Below, one piece after another: positions 33,703-42,614 of a stretch of 62,385 nt of DNA. The notes beneath the pieces are model-generated. The model did no database searches. It was not told the origin of the DNA and worked only from the letters and a program-made list of their open reading frames with translations. Within the stretch, counting starts at the first letter, position 1; each line of letters opens with the position of its first letter. The translations under genes and the position numbers were made by a program. The stretch lies in contig CAJTCE010000023.1 in assembly GCA_910574745.1 (NCBI GenBank), positions 1 through 62,385 on the forward strand, written 5' to 3'. This DNA comes from Lachnospiraceae bacterium. GTDB lineage: Bacteria; Bacillota; Clostridia; Lachnospirales; Lachnospiraceae.

Positions 33703-34823
33703 TGCTTTTTTCCTTTCTTTAAAAGCGCCTTTACCGCCAGAGACACGACCACTGCCCCCAGCACATATAAGATGGTAAATTCCTGCATTCCTTTTGGTCT
33801 GTACAAATACCAGATATCCCCCAAAAATGCGGAAGGATCAAAATCCCCGAAAATCCCCAAAAACCGGCTGCCCGCTGCAAAAACAGCCTTGACCGCCATA
33901 ATGCCTGCAAACTGATGGAACATAATGTCCCAGGTACTTCTTCCCAGAATCAGAAGCAAATCGCACTGTTTTCCAAAACCGGAAAGTGTCATCGCCACCT
34001 TCAGCCAGAACAAAATACCCAACGCTCCTGCCAAATAGGTTGCCCACATACCAAAAGGATAATCACATGAGGAAGGAATGGCATAAACCGCCTTCCCGAA
34101 ATGTGCATTTAACAAAAGGGAAAGAAAAAGGCAGGCTCCCAAGTATAAAGCCGCCGGTATTTTGGAAAAAACCTGTTCCAGAAAATCCCGATACAGCATA
34201 CCGAAAGCATAAAAGGGCATAAAATACAAAATCCTGAAAACCGGATACAGAGCATATTCATGATAGCCGTGTCCTGCAAAATAAACGCCTGCAAAGCCCG
34301 CTGTCATAAATAACGCCTGTAGCAGCCTGTCAGTTAGCTTTGGCTTTCCAAAAAAATCCAAAAGCGCCTTTCCCGCACCGTACAAAATCTGCACACAGAA
34401 AAAAGGGAAAACAAACCAGCTCCCCATATTTAACACATAAAGATTTTCACTGTTTACGGGAAAAAGCAGGACGCCTCTCAAGGTAAGAGGTTCTCCAAAG
34501 GTAAAGCCAAACCCGTGAAGCAGGGCTAACATAATACCGTAAAACAGATTCCAGCACCATAAAGGAATCAACAGTCTCTTTACCTTATCCCACAAATACA
34601 GAAAAGGCGTTTTCAGCCTTTCGCTCCGGAAAAAATATCCTGAACCGAAAACAAAAATCCCCAGATGAAAGGCGCCGAAATGCATCCAGTTAGCCAGCAT
34701 TTCCACGCCGCCTCCGTCGCAGTGGCTGAGCACTACGAAAAGAATGGCAAAACCGTATAAATATCTGAAAGTAAGGTTTTCATCCTGTAATCCTTCTTTT
34801 TGTACTCCTTGTCCTTTGTTCAT
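33630..34823 (-). CDS. Acyltransferase-3 family membrane protein
   Basis: The 397-residue protein has about ten hydrophobic segments. The N-terminal RYLYGFAILFVVLSHCD has the catalytic-type His of acyltransferase-3 (OafA/NodX) proteins, followed by HLGIFVFGSGYFFR. Such enzymes move acetyl or succinyl groups across the membrane onto surface polysaccharides. It runs divergently from a second member of the same family at 34950. A TATAAT at 34891-34896 on the minus strand is a probable -10 box. Confidence 0.88.
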   Translation of the reverse strand: MNKGQGVQKEGLQDENLTFRYLYGFAILFVVLSHCDGGGVEMLANWMHFGAFHLGIFVFGSGYFFRSERLKTPFLYLWDKVKRLLIPLWCWNLFYGIMLALLHGFGFTFGEPLTLRGVLLFPVNSENLYVLNMGSWFVFPFFCVQILYGAGKALLDFFGKPKLTDRLLQALFMTAGFAGVYFAGHGYHEYALYPVFRILYFMPFYAFGMLYRDFLEQVFSKIPAALYLGACLFLSLLLNAHFGKAVYAIPSSCDYPFGMWATYLAGALGILFWLKVAMTLSGFGKQCDLLLILGRSTWDIMFHQFAGIMAVKAVFAAGSRFLGIFGDFDPSAFLGDIWYLYRPKGMQEFTILYVLGAVVVSLAVKALLKKGKKQWEKAVKGRGFWLVQRPWEKKANC

Positions 34824-34949
34824 GAAAACGGGCTCCTTTGTAAAAGCGGCTTTATCCGCGAGGCGAATATTGTCAAAATTTCCCTTCCGTATTATACTTT
34901 ACTTAACTTTTTATCTATTTGCAACACAATATTACGGAAGCAGGTTTTT

Positions 34950-36116
34950 ATGATGGGGTCTGAAAACGGGGATTTATTAAAAAATACTAATGAAAATCAT
35001 GCAGACAATACGACGGAGCATGCCGGAAACGCTCTATGCAGGCTATCTTACCTTGAGCGGGATTCCAATTTTGAACTGCTGCGGATTCTTGCCATTCTCT
35101 TTATCATTTCCTTCCACTGCGCATGGGAAGGGGGCTTTGAATATCCCGCCTTTTGTTTTAATAAATTTCTGGTGGAATCCTTCCATATGCTGGGAGAATT
35201 GGGAGTCAATCTCTTTATTCTCATTTCCGGCTACCATATGATTCACGGAAGCTTCAAAATAAAAAAGCTGATTACGCTTCTTTTGGAAGTGCAGTTTTAT
35301 AACTGGATCTGCGTCTTCCTCTGCGTGCATTTTGGTACGCTTTCTTTAGACAAACGGACGGTTTTGATCAATTTCTTTCCCGTTGCGGAATACAAATACT
35401 GGTTTGCAACCGCTTACATTCTGATATACCTGTTCTCTCCCTACATAAACAGGCTGCTGCTTGGTTTATCCCGGAAAGAGCTTCAAAAGCTGCTGCTTAT
35501 CTGTCTGGTCATTTTCTGTATTTTCCCTACGGTCTACGGGGCTTTAAAAAACGACACCGAAACCTTATTTTATTACAATCGCTTTATCTGGCTATTGATC
35601 GTCTATATGCTGGGTGCATATATCCGGCTGTATCCTCCGGTAAAATATGTAAATTCCCTGAAATGGCTTTTCGTTTCCGCCTTTATCTTCTTTTTCATGG
35701 AATGTGCCATTTATGTTTTAGAGCGCTTCCAGCCCTTTTTTAACAAAATCGGTATTGTGGGCGGAAACTACTTCTGGCGCCCTAATACAATCCCTATGGC
35801 AGCTTTAAGCGTCAGTCTCTTTTTATGCTTCCGGTTCCTGAAACGGAAGCCCATAAAGCTTGTTAATCTGTTAGCCTCCACTACCTTCGGCATTTATCTG
35901 CTTTCCGACGGACAATTGAATTTCTACATGTGGCAGACGCTTTTTAAAACCACGGAATATACCTTTTCCCATAAGCTGATTCTGTTTATTCCCTTCTGCG
36001 CCCTTCTGATTTTTGTGATCAGCGCCTGCGCAGATCTTTTGCGGCAGCTTTTATTCCGTCCAATTTCCCGACTGTCGGGAAAGCTTATACGTCCTTCTTC
36101 GCCATCCTCCCGCTGA
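34950..36116 (+). CDS. Acyltransferase-3 family membrane protein (plus strand)
   Basis: This 388-residue polytopic protein is the only complete plus-strand gene in the window. After a ~35-residue polar tail comes FELLRILAILFIISFHCAW with the family His, ELGVNLFILISGYHMI, a second loop AEYKYWFATAYILIYLFSPYIN and ten or so membrane segments. It resembles the OafA/WecH class that O-acylates cell-surface glycans. The frame is open from 34800, but the ATG-ATG at 34950 has GGAAGCAGG upstream and removes a residue stretch overlapping the divergent gene. The gene is convergent with the DHHW gene; the 76-base gap shows no clear terminator. Confidence 0.88.
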   Translation: MMGSENGDLLKNTNENHADNTTEHAGNALCRLSYLERDSNFELLRILAILFIISFHCAWEGGFEYPAFCFNKFLVESFHMLGELGVNLFILISGYHMIHGSFKIKKLITLLLEVQFYNWICVFLCVHFGTLSLDKRTVLINFFPVAEYKYWFATAYILIYLFSPYINRLLLGLSRKELQKLLLICLVIFCIFPTVYGALKNDTETLFYYNRFIWLLIVYMLGAYIRLYPPVKYVNSLKWLFVSAFIFFFMECAIYVLERFQPFFNKIGIVGGNYFWRPNTIPMAALSVSLFLCFRFLKRKPIKLVNLLASTTFGIYLLSDGQLNFYMWQTLFKTTEYTFSHKLILFIPFCALLIFVISACADLLRQLLFRPISRLSGKLIRPSSPSSR

Positions 36117-36192
36117 CCCGGCTGTGGTCTATGCGCGCTTCTTCCGCTGAATCGTCAAATGGTCTGTGAATGTAGCTTTCGCCAATCTGTCT

Positions 36193-37338
36193 CTATTGGA
36201 AAGTGACGGTGGAAAGCTCCGTATAGGCCCCCAAATCGTCTGCAAAAGAACGTTCTGCCAGTTCAAAAATTACCACATCCGGTTTTATCAAATCAATATA
36301 CTCCTTCATATAGGTATAATTTACCCTGGAAGCGTAATAAACCTCTCTGTAACGGTAAGTATACCAGCTCTCCCTGTTATCCAAAAAGCTGTCGTGAAGG
36401 ATCAGCACGCATTTATCGGAAAGTGCATTTTCATTATAAAAATACGCCATGTTATTTCCTAAAATAACAGGCACATCCGCCCGGTAAGGACTGTCTGTTT
36501 CCACGCCGTGGGAAGAAGGAGCAGTACAGGTAAACTGCGGCACCCGATCGCAAATCTCTTTACTGGCGGCAAAAAACTCCAGCCCTGTCGTTACTTCCTG
36601 ACTCTCCTCAAAGTCTCCTCTTTCCATAACCGGAATATCCGGATAGGTCTCATGAATCACTTCATCCACCATGGCCAATCCGTAGAAGGCTCCTAAGTCA
36701 TTCCAGTGGGCGCAGTCATACTTTTTGTTATAGATCTGCTCTCTTTCTTTTATCTCCCTGAATTCTTCATGAGGCACCACATGGGGAATCCCCAATGCCT
36801 CCAGCTTTCTCTCCGCCATTTGGAGCGTGCTTTCCCTTGCTTCATCCACATAAATGCCCTCCGGCATATATTCCCCGTAGACGGAGGATTTATTGGGAGC
36901 AATGGTACAGACAAACAGACCGCCCCGTTCCCTGATATAGGCATTGCTCCTTGATAAATAAACCATAAGACTGTCCATCAGTTCCTCATCAATATTCAGC
37001 CTCTGATAATTCTGTATATATCCTTCGTCCGCCGGAAAAATATAGCCTTCTTTCCCCGGCATATGCAATTCCTCCGAAAACTCCCCGAAGAGATAATAAG
37101 AAATATCCGCATTCAAAATAATGGCGGCGTTCCGGAAAGCCACCCTGTCCTCCACATAATGTCCGTACCATTCCGTATGCAGTTTATCAAAATACAGTCC
37201 CGGCCATTTTGTCAGGGCTCTGTTTTCCAGTGAAGAATCTATGCTTTCTCTCGTATCCAGCATGAGAAACGGGATAAAGATCATTGCCACAAAACAGACT
37301 CCAAACAAAATATCCGCCGCTTTCTTTTTCCTGTTCAT
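36193..37338 (-). CDS. DHHW-family (AlgJ/AlgX-like) O-acetylation protein
   Basis: The 381-residue protein has an N-terminal membrane anchor (ILFGVCFVAMIFIPFLML). The body matches the DHHW family, a relative of alginate acetylation proteins: ENRALTKWPGL, YVEDRVAFRN, APNKSSVYGEYMP, the name-giving KKYDCAHWNDLGAFYG and LILHDSFLDNRESW (catalytic Ser-type loop). Such proteins take acetyl groups from an MBOAT partner and attach them to exported glycans. The partner MBOAT is encoded 8 bases upstream in the same operon. An Asp-Cys-Ala-His-Trp form replaces the more usual D-x-HW spacing. Confidence 0.9.
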   Translation of the reverse strand: MNRKKKAADILFGVCFVAMIFIPFLMLDTRESIDSSLENRALTKWPGLYFDKLHTEWYGHYVEDRVAFRNAAIILNADISYYLFGEFSEELHMPGKEGYIFPADEGYIQNYQRLNIDEELMDSLMVYLSRSNAYIRERGGLFVCTIAPNKSSVYGEYMPEGIYVDEARESTLQMAERKLEALGIPHVVPHEEFREIKEREQIYNKKYDCAHWNDLGAFYGLAMVDEVIHETYPDIPVMERGDFEESQEVTTGLEFFAASKEICDRVPQFTCTAPSSHGVETDSPYRADVPVILGNNMAYFYNENALSDKCVLILHDSFLDNRESWYTYRYREVYYASRVNYTYMKEYIDLIKPDVVIFELAERSFADDLGAYTELSTVTFQ

Positions 37339-37346
37339 GACTCCTC

Positions 37347-38804
37347 CTAGAATCTGAAATAAATAAAAGGATTATAGGTACCGGTAATAATAAAAACAAA
37401 GCATAGGGCCAAAAGGATCAATAATATAAGCCTTCTTACCAGACATAGAGCGAATCCGTCTTTTATCTGAAAAATCCTTTTCCATGGCCCACATGCCAAA
37501 ACCGCAATGACAAATAAGATTGTGGTTCTGCCGTCCATATAATAGGAAGGGCTGTAAGCCATAAAGGAATTCTTTGTTATGCCAAACATGACCTTTAAGT
37601 AGGAAAGGGTCTCTCTCACACTTACAAGATTGAATAATACCCAGCCTGTTATGACCACAAGGAGCGTATAAACATGGCCCAAGGCGGATTTAATAAAAGC
37701 AGCGCCTTTAGACTGTTTCCGGTTTTCCCCGCCGTATTTACTGATATCATGCTCCTCATTTTTATATTCTTTCCTCCTGCAAAGGCTTCCTCCCACTCTT
37801 TCCAGAATACAGAACATCCCGTGCCAAAGGCCCCAGAGTACAAACCCCCAGGCCGCGCCGTGCCACAGACCCGTAGCGAGAAATACGATGAAAAGATGCA
37901 GATACACATTTCCTCTTCTGCTTCCTCCCATGGGAATATACAGGTAATCCTTAAACCATGTGGATAAGGAAATATGCCATCTGCGCCAGAATTCCCTGAC
38001 CGATTTGGAAATGTAGGGATATTGAAAGTTTTCGGGGAAATGGAAACCGAATATTTTACCCAGACCGATTGCCATATCCGAATATCCGGAAAAATCAAAA
38101 TAAATCTGCAGGGTGTAGGCAATCGCCCCAAGCCATGCCACCAAGGTTCCCATATACGTTATATCACTTCCCATAATCTGCTGTGCCAGCGCCCCCATGG
38201 GATTTGCCAGAATCGCCTTTTTGGACATTCCTATGATAAAGCGCTCCGCTCCTTTTGCAAACAGCTCCGGCGAATGCTCTCTCTTTGTCAGAGCCTCTTT
38301 TACATCTAAATAGCGCACAATAGGCCCTGCAATAAGCTGTGGAAACATGGAAATATAAAGGGCCAGATTTAAGGGATCCTTTTGTACGATTTTTTCATCT
38401 CTGTAAACATCGATACAATAGGAAAGCCCCTGAAAGGTATAAAAAGAAATACCGATAGGCAGGACAATTTCCGGTATTTTCAAAAGACCCGGAAGAAATT
38501 TTCCCACATTTGCCACAATAAATCCCGTATATTTAAAGACGCATAAAATTCCCAGATTAACCGCCAAAGCGCCAATCAGCCACGGTTTCCTTTTCTTCCT
38601 GAAACGACCGATCGCCATGCCGAAAGCATAGTTACAGACAATGGAAGCCAGCATAACAAACACATATACCGGTTCGCCCCATGCGTAAAAAAGAAGACTG
38701 CAAAGAAGCAGGAAAATATTTTTCCCCCGCCCGGGCATCAGATAATATCCTATTATGGTAATGGGCAAAAATGCACATAAAAAAATGATCGTACTAAATA
38801 CCAT
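37347..38804 (-). CDS. MBOAT O-acyltransferase (AlgI/DltB-like)
   Basis: The 485-residue protein has about eleven hydrophobic segments. MBOAT signatures are seen: GISFYTFQGLSYCIDVYR, FPQLIAGPIVRY, YFDFSGYSDMAIGLGKIFGFHFPENF, REFWRRWHISLSTWFKDYLYIPMGGSR and the active-site His in LWHGAAWGFVLWGLWHG. It moves acyl groups from the cytosol to the outside. It is paired with the DHHW protein downstream. Its leader carries a 14-bp tandem repeat. Confidence 0.94.
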   Translation of the reverse strand: MVFSTIIFLCAFLPITIIGYYLMPGRGKNIFLLLCSLLFYAWGEPVYVFVMLASIVCNYAFGMAIGRFRKKRKPWLIGALAVNLGILCVFKYTGFIVANVGKFLPGLLKIPEIVLPIGISFYTFQGLSYCIDVYRDEKIVQKDPLNLALYISMFPQLIAGPIVRYLDVKEALTKREHSPELFAKGAERFIIGMSKKAILANPMGALAQQIMGSDITYMGTLVAWLGAIAYTLQIYFDFSGYSDMAIGLGKIFGFHFPENFQYPYISKSVREFWRRWHISLSTWFKDYLYIPMGGSRRGNVYLHLFIVFLATGLWHGAAWGFVLWGLWHGMFCILERVGGSLCRRKEYKNEEHDISKYGGENRKQSKGAAFIKSALGHVYTLLVVITGWVLFNLVSVRETLSYLKVMFGITKNSFMAYSPSYYMDGRTTILFVIAVLACGPWKRIFQIKDGFALCLVRRLILLILLALCFVFIITGTYNPFIYFRF

Positions 38805-38821
38805 ATCCGGCTCGTCTCTCT

Positions 38822-38877
38822 CCCTTTTTCTTCTACCCTTTTTCTTCTACCCTTTTTCTTCTACCCTTTTTCTTCTA
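38822..38877. repeat. Four exact copies of a 14-bp repeat upstream of an MBOAT gene
   Basis: The unit CCCTTTTTCTTCTA occurs at 38822, 38836, 38850 and 38864, followed by degenerate copies to about 38900. On the coding strand it is purine-rich (TAGAAGAAAAAGGG). The array ends 17 bases before the MBOAT start codon. Confidence 0.95.
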
Positions 38878-38910
38878 CCCTTTTCTCTTACCCTCTCCTC
38901 TTATTTCCCT

Positions 38911-39408
38911 TCAACACTCTCCGTTTTCCTCTTGTGGCTTTTTATCCTGTCCGTCAATCAGAACCTGACTTAATTTTTCTCCCACATACGTAAGCTTCAT
39001 GGAAAAGAAGGGCGCATCCTCCAAAAGCATTTTTAAAAAAATCCGGTCTCCCTCCCAGAGGTTCAGATTCCATATTTCCTCCTTGGGAATCCACTTTAAA
39101 ACGCCTTCACTGCAGTCCGTCAATTCCCCTTCAAAGCCGTCTGCCGTATAAAGGCACATATATTCCGTCTCAAAGGTATCCGTGGAAAAAGTAATCATCC
39201 CCCGGAACCGAAAAGCCGTAAGGGTCAGTCCCGTTTCCTCCTTAACCTCCCTGAACAGGCATTCTTCCGGACTTTCTCCTTTTTCGAAATGTCCGCCTAC
39301 GCCAATCCATTTGTTTTTGTTCACATCGTTTTCCTTGCTGATCCGGTGCATCATCAGATAACAGCCGTCTTTTTCTATATAGCAAAGTGTCGTCAATTTT
39401 TCTTTCAT
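38911..39408 (-). CDS. NUDIX hydrolase (8-oxo-dGTP diphosphatase-like)
   Basis: The 165-residue protein has a full Nudix box: GHFEKGESPEECLFREVKEETGL in two parts, GHFEKGE and REVKEETGL. The start TTLCYIEKDGCYLMMHR and the phrase NKWIGVGGHFEKGE fit the MutT group that cleaves oxidised nucleoside triphosphates; other nucleotide substrates are possible. The tail is variable. It lies between two O-acetylation gene pairs with no obvious operon link. Confidence 0.92.
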   Translation of the reverse strand: MKEKLTTLCYIEKDGCYLMMHRISKENDVNKNKWIGVGGHFEKGESPEECLFREVKEETGLTLTAFRFRGMITFSTDTFETEYMCLYTADGFEGELTDCSEGVLKWIPKEEIWNLNLWEGDRIFLKMLLEDAPFFSMKLTYVGEKLSQVLIDGQDKKPQEENGEC

Positions 39409-39549
39409 TATATATCCATTCCTTTTGACTTCCCGGTTTCAATCTGTATTCCTCTATATTCAAGGAAACCTTTCACATCATACATTTCCTTTATCGCGCA
39501 TTGTGCAATTCTTCCTGTTCCTGCATTGTTCCGGACCTTCTTACGGTTC

Positions 39550-40533
39550 TCAATTAAAAATATCGGGATACCGCTCTTTCATAAACTGACAGTAGGCTTG
39601 CGCTCCCACGGGATTCAGATGATCGGCATCCCCAAAATAATCGTTGGGATACATATAAAAATCCCCAAAAATCCGCACAGTAGGATTAGCAACCGCTAAT
39701 TCATACATATAGTCCCGGTAATGTTCTTTAAAGTCCTCCGTTAAGATAGAACGGGAGGTTTCATTCATAGGAAGCTGTTCTACGACTACCTGGATATTGC
39801 TTTCCTTGCACAAATCAAAAAGCCTCTGCATATAGAAAGTAACAATATCGGACGCTGTAAAATCGCTTTCCTTGGCCTCTCCGTTTATATCCCCGCTGCC
39901 ATTAGAAAGACCAAAATAGCTTTGTCCCCTTTGGGCGGTTACCTGCGCATACTTATCCGTATTGAAAGCATGTCTTCCCACAAATCCGGCATTTTTCAAC
40001 GCCGTACAATATTTATTGGGCAGGTAAAGCCGGTACATCATATATTCCAGTCTGTAATGTTCGATTAAAATATTTTCGCAATCCTCATATTCCGCCGCAA
40101 TCAAAAACAGCTCTCCCGCATCCTCCGGATTCATCACATGAAAATAAATATTTCTCGTCCAAAGCGCATCCACATCCATATAATGCATGGGCGCATATGC
40201 CATTACCACATATTCCGGCGCCGGATGATACTCCAGATATTCCTTTAGGGCATAATAGCCTTCTATGGGCGTTGTCCCGCCCAAAGCCAGATTATAACAA
40301 TCGTTTGAAAGCTCATCCGGTATAAACCCTGCTTTTGTCCTGGAATCCCCCATGATCAAAACCCTGTTATACTCCCCGTTTCCGGTTATATAATCTTTTT
40401 GCTGTTTATACATGGCATATTCTCCATCCATATACCACATGGGAAATAATGCGCAGTAAAGTGAGAGCGCCGCAAATACTGGCAGCACGATTCCTATGAA
40501 CTTTATAAACAGCCTGCCTATCTGCCGCCACAT
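39550..40533 (-). CDS. SGNH-like, membrane-anchored partner of an MBOAT
   Basis: The 327-residue protein has one N-terminal membrane segment (FIKFIGIVLPVFAALSLYCALF). The body looks like an SGNH/DltD-AlgJ type esterase-transferase: VLIMGDSRTKAGF with a Ser nucleophile near the N-terminus, then LALGGTTPIEGYYALKEYL and a C-terminal Asp-x-x-His dyad in GDADHLNPVGAQAY. It is encoded downstream of an MBOAT gene (138-base gap) on the same strand. I infer that it completes O-acetyl transfer, as AlgJ or DltD do; the exact family name is uncertain. Confidence 0.78.
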   Translation of the reverse strand: MWRQIGRLFIKFIGIVLPVFAALSLYCALFPMWYMDGEYAMYKQQKDYITGNGEYNRVLIMGDSRTKAGFIPDELSNDCYNLALGGTTPIEGYYALKEYLEYHPAPEYVVMAYAPMHYMDVDALWTRNIYFHVMNPEDAGELFLIAAEYEDCENILIEHYRLEYMMYRLYLPNKYCTALKNAGFVGRHAFNTDKYAQVTAQRGQSYFGLSNGSGDINGEAKESDFTASDIVTFYMQRLFDLCKESNIQVVVEQLPMNETSRSILTEDFKEHYRDYMYELAVANPTVRIFGDFYMYPNDYFGDADHLNPVGAQAYCQFMKERYPDIFN

Positions 40534-40670
40534 TTTCTTCCCTCACTCCCTTCCTGTCATGTCACTAAAAGTACAAAACGAAACCTTCGAAACCGCCCTT
40601 TAGGATTATGAAATTCATAAGAATCCCGTCAGAATCCAAGCCGTAAATCCAAATCTCCAAGCATCAGGCA

Positions 40671-42140
40671 TCAGAATTGGAAATAAACAAACTCCTGGGA
40701 ATTAAAGCTCGCCAGCAATAATACCATCAGTAAAAATCCATAATAAACCGCCTTTCTCACAGGAGAAGGAAGTTTGCCTACAGCAGCCAAAGGATCTCTA
40801 TCAAGAGCTGCATAATCATACACCGCCAGCAGCCCTACCGGTATGATCATCTGCTTTAACGCCTTTATGTCAAATGCCCGGATACCATTTAAAATATAAG
40901 ACGCCGGATGTCTCAGGCCGTCCTTCATATGTCCCAGAACATAAAAAGCCTGTCCTACGGATGTGGCCCTAAAAAAGCACCAGGCCCCTGCCACAAGGCA
41001 GAACACCACAGCCACCTTAAGCCACCATACCGGTCCGCGGCCTGCATGTTCCATGGATCCTTCCGTTTTCCTTTCCGCTTTTCTTCCCTTTCTCTTGGGA
41101 AACAGCAAATTCTCCACGCACTGCAAGGCGCCATGAAGCCCTCCCCAGATTACATAGGTAAAGGCCGCGCCGTGCCAGAGGCCGCTTAAACAAAAGGTAA
41201 TCATTACATTAAGCACATTCCTAAGCTTCGAAACCCTGTTTCCTCCCAAAGGAATGTAAACGTAATCCCGGAACCATGAAGATAAAGAAATGTGCCACCT
41301 TCGCCAAAACTCCTTTACGGAAGCCGAAAAATAAGGACTTTTAAAATTCGTCATCAAATCAATATCAAACAGCTTTGCCGTCCCGATGGCAATATCCGAA
41401 TATCCCGAAAAATCACAATAAATCTGCAAGGTAAAAAAGAAAACCGCCAGCACAAGGGCAAAGCCGTGATATGCCTCTACATCCTCAAATACCTTGTCCA
41501 CAAATACCGCCAGATTATCCGCAATGACCAGCTTCTTAAAAAATCCCCACGCCATGAGCTTCATGCCGTAGGAACCTTTTTCATAAGTAAACCGGTGCTC
41601 ACAGTCAATCTGGGGAAGAAGGTTTTTGGTCCTTTCAATAGGCCCCGCCACAAGCTGGGGAAAAAAGGAAATAAAGGCCGCATATTTCAAAAAGTTATGC
41701 TCCGCTTCCACATCCCCCTTATAAACATCTACCACATAGCTTAAGGTCTGGAAGGTATAAAAAGAAATCCCCACCGGCAGCATCAGAGATAACGTAACGG
41801 GATGCAGTTCAATGGCAAAAGACTGAAGCAGACGCACTAAAGTATTCTGGGCAAAATCAAAATACTTAAAAAAGAAAAGGACTAACAGACTGGCAGCCAC
41901 CGCACCAGCCATAAGCATCCTTTTCACAGCCTTCTTCTGAAATTTTTCCATCCATACCACACAAAGATAAGATATCCCCGTGGTAAACAAAATCAACGCC
42001 ACATACTTCACATTCCAGCTCATATAAAAATAATAGCTGGAGATCAACAGCACCACGCAGCGGTATTTTTGCGGCGCCGCCCAGTACATAAGAAACACAA
42101 GGGGCAGAAAAACCGCAAATGCCAGTGAGTTAAATAACAT
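40671..42140 (-). CDS. MBOAT O-acyltransferase (second copy)
   Basis: The 489-residue polytopic protein shows GISFYTFQTLSYVVDVYKG, FFPQLVAGPIERTKNLLPQ, YCDFSGYSDIAIGTAKLF, REFWRRWHISLSSWFRDYVYIPLGG and active-site SGLWHGAAFTYVIWGGLHG. These match the MBOAT at 37347 at every signature, so the two are paralogues, but the C-terminal halves differ. It starts 20 bases downstream of rnpB. It probably feeds acyl groups to the SGNH-like partner at 39550. Confidence 0.94.
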   Translation of the reverse strand: MLFNSLAFAVFLPLVFLMYWAAPQKYRCVVLLISSYYFYMSWNVKYVALILFTTGISYLCVVWMEKFQKKAVKRMLMAGAVAASLLVLFFFKYFDFAQNTLVRLLQSFAIELHPVTLSLMLPVGISFYTFQTLSYVVDVYKGDVEAEHNFLKYAAFISFFPQLVAGPIERTKNLLPQIDCEHRFTYEKGSYGMKLMAWGFFKKLVIADNLAVFVDKVFEDVEAYHGFALVLAVFFFTLQIYCDFSGYSDIAIGTAKLFDIDLMTNFKSPYFSASVKEFWRRWHISLSSWFRDYVYIPLGGNRVSKLRNVLNVMITFCLSGLWHGAAFTYVIWGGLHGALQCVENLLFPKRKGRKAERKTEGSMEHAGRGPVWWLKVAVVFCLVAGAWCFFRATSVGQAFYVLGHMKDGLRHPASYILNGIRAFDIKALKQMIIPVGLLAVYDYAALDRDPLAAVGKLPSPVRKAVYYGFLLMVLLLASFNSQEFVYFQF

Positions 42141-42160
42141 GATTCATACTCCGATAAAAA

Positions 42161-42507
42161 GTGAGCGAAACGGTAAGCCGGGTTATGTCGTTGGATGATC
42201 ATCTATCTGGAACTGCCGTTGCCAGCAGTTTCTAGCAACCCACCTGAAAGCACAGCGGGCAACTGTATCGCTTTCTATTCGGTCTTGCTTCGGATGGGGT
42301 TTACATGTGCCCCTCCCGTTACCGGGAGGGCGGTAGTCTCTTAAGCTGCCCTTCCACCCTTACCGGGAATTCCCGGCGGTATATTTCTGTTGCACCTGCC
42401 TTGGAGTCGCCTCCACCGGACGTTATCCGGCATCCTGCCCTGTGAAGCCCGGACTTTCCTCGCCTGCCCCCTTTCGTACGGACAGGCGCGATCATCTGTT
42501 TCACTCA
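42161..42507 (-). ncRNA. rnpB: RNase P RNA
   Basis: On the minus strand the conserved 5' core GAGGAAAGTCCGGGC and the P15-like and 3' core segments AACCCGGCTTA are present, with the P4-forming AGGAAAGTCC / ACATAACCCGG pair in the expected order. The P1 ends pair (GTGAGTGAAACAG with GTTTCGCTCAC). Total about 347 bases. The helix set fits the common ancestral (A) class rather than the Bacillus B class, but this was judged by eye. A TATA-rich run at 42512-42535 is probably its promoter. RNase P trims the 5' ends of tRNA precursors. Confidence 0.93.
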
Positions 42508-42614
42508 CCATATATAATTACAAATTATATCTTTTTCTTTCGAAACCGGCCGGTTCCATTTTTATTCCATGACAGCCGATTCCAAAAAGAGATACCTGAA
42601 AATATTCCTATTCC

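Noticed and set aside
42319-42572. Two short ORFs on opposite strands
   Set aside because: Both lie within or across rnpB.
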